Part shown: positions 13,750-13,823 of the stretch, in pieces
Layout: each line of letters begins with the position of its first letter
Numbering within the stretch: the first letter of the stretch is position 1
From: Chloroflexota bacterium
GTDB taxonomy: Bacteria > Chloroflexota > Anaerolineae > UBA4142
DNA length: 13,823 nucleotides
Direction: 5' to 3'
Assembly (NCBI GenBank): GCA_023380675.1
Contig: JAMCRS010000169.1
Coordinates: 8,498 to 22,320 of the forward strand
Made by a program: the position numbers and the translations under genes
The notes under the pieces: generated by a model
What the model was told of the DNA's origin: nothing
Database searches by the model: none
The model's input: only the letters and a program-made list of their open reading frames with translations

Positions 13750-13823
13750 ATGTTGAGTCAGCGGGAACGCTTTCAGGGCACATGGCGTTTGGGCCGGTCG
13801 TTTCGGGTGCTGAGACGCGGTCA
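13750..13823 (+). CDS. Possible start of a leaderless gene cut by the window edge
   Basis: An ATG at 13750 opens 24 codons (MLSQRERFQGTWRLGRSF...) without a stop to the window end. It lies at the predicted transcription start of the promoter before it, and no Shine-Dalgarno site is visible, which would fit a leaderless mRNA. The peptide is basic and not recognised. The frame is too short to exclude chance. Confidence 0.3.
   Translation, partial: MLSQRERFQGTWRLGRSFRVLRRG

Overview
The window is GC-rich, bacterial, and most likely from an uncultured Chloroflexota (Anaerolineae-like) chromosome. The taxonomic call is an inference. It rests on a decayed BTAD/AAA/TPR regulator, a secreted propeller with a Thr-Pro linker, and intergenic elements of the 'CGTCATTGCGAG...GCAATCTC' type. 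No rRNA, tRNA, CRISPR array, transposase or phage gene was recognised.

Layout from left to right. (1) On the minus strand, a PhzF-family gene (2436-3320) lies upstream of a UvrA-family gene that starts at a TTG (2359) and runs off the left edge. This UvrA lacks the usual UvrB-binding domain, so it looks like a UvrA2/DrrC-type paralogue rather than the housekeeping excinuclease subunit. (2) On the plus strand follow a single-pore ion-channel protein (3456-4544), a possible 34-codon ORF, and a Mn-type superoxide dismutase (4666-5277). The tight spacing suggests one transcript. (3) A gene-free stretch (5278-5560) holds two tandem GAAA-loop hairpins and a perfect 14-bp inverted repeat. (4) A TetR regulator has a good promoter and an AT-rich palindrome (5535-5583). 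It is followed by a large PEP-utilising enzyme of the rifampicin phosphotransferase type (6330-9095), with a three-stem structured spacer between them. (5) The minus-strand remnant of a SARP/BTAD-TPR regulator (9108-9905) is broken by a frameshift, an internal deletion and a 3' truncation. (6) A structured leader ending in a strong intrinsic terminator lies 46 bp upstream of a NarX-class sensor kinase carrying two c-type haem motifs (10416-11954). (7) On the minus strand is a secreted TolB-like beta-propeller (12027-13427). (8) At the right edge are a MITE/REP-like repeat and the first codons of a possible leaderless gene.

Most genes relate to stress sensing or defence: a DNA-damage ATPase of the type linked to drug tolerance, superoxide detoxification, a TetR-controlled possible antibiotic kinase and a haem-based sensor. 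No single operon joins them, so a common system is only a hypothesis. The observations most worth checking are the terminator-gated leader of the haem kinase, the 8-bp tandem repeat inside the Rph-like gene (a possible phase-variation tract), the UvrA lacking its UvrB-binding domain, and the layered decay of the SARP regulator.
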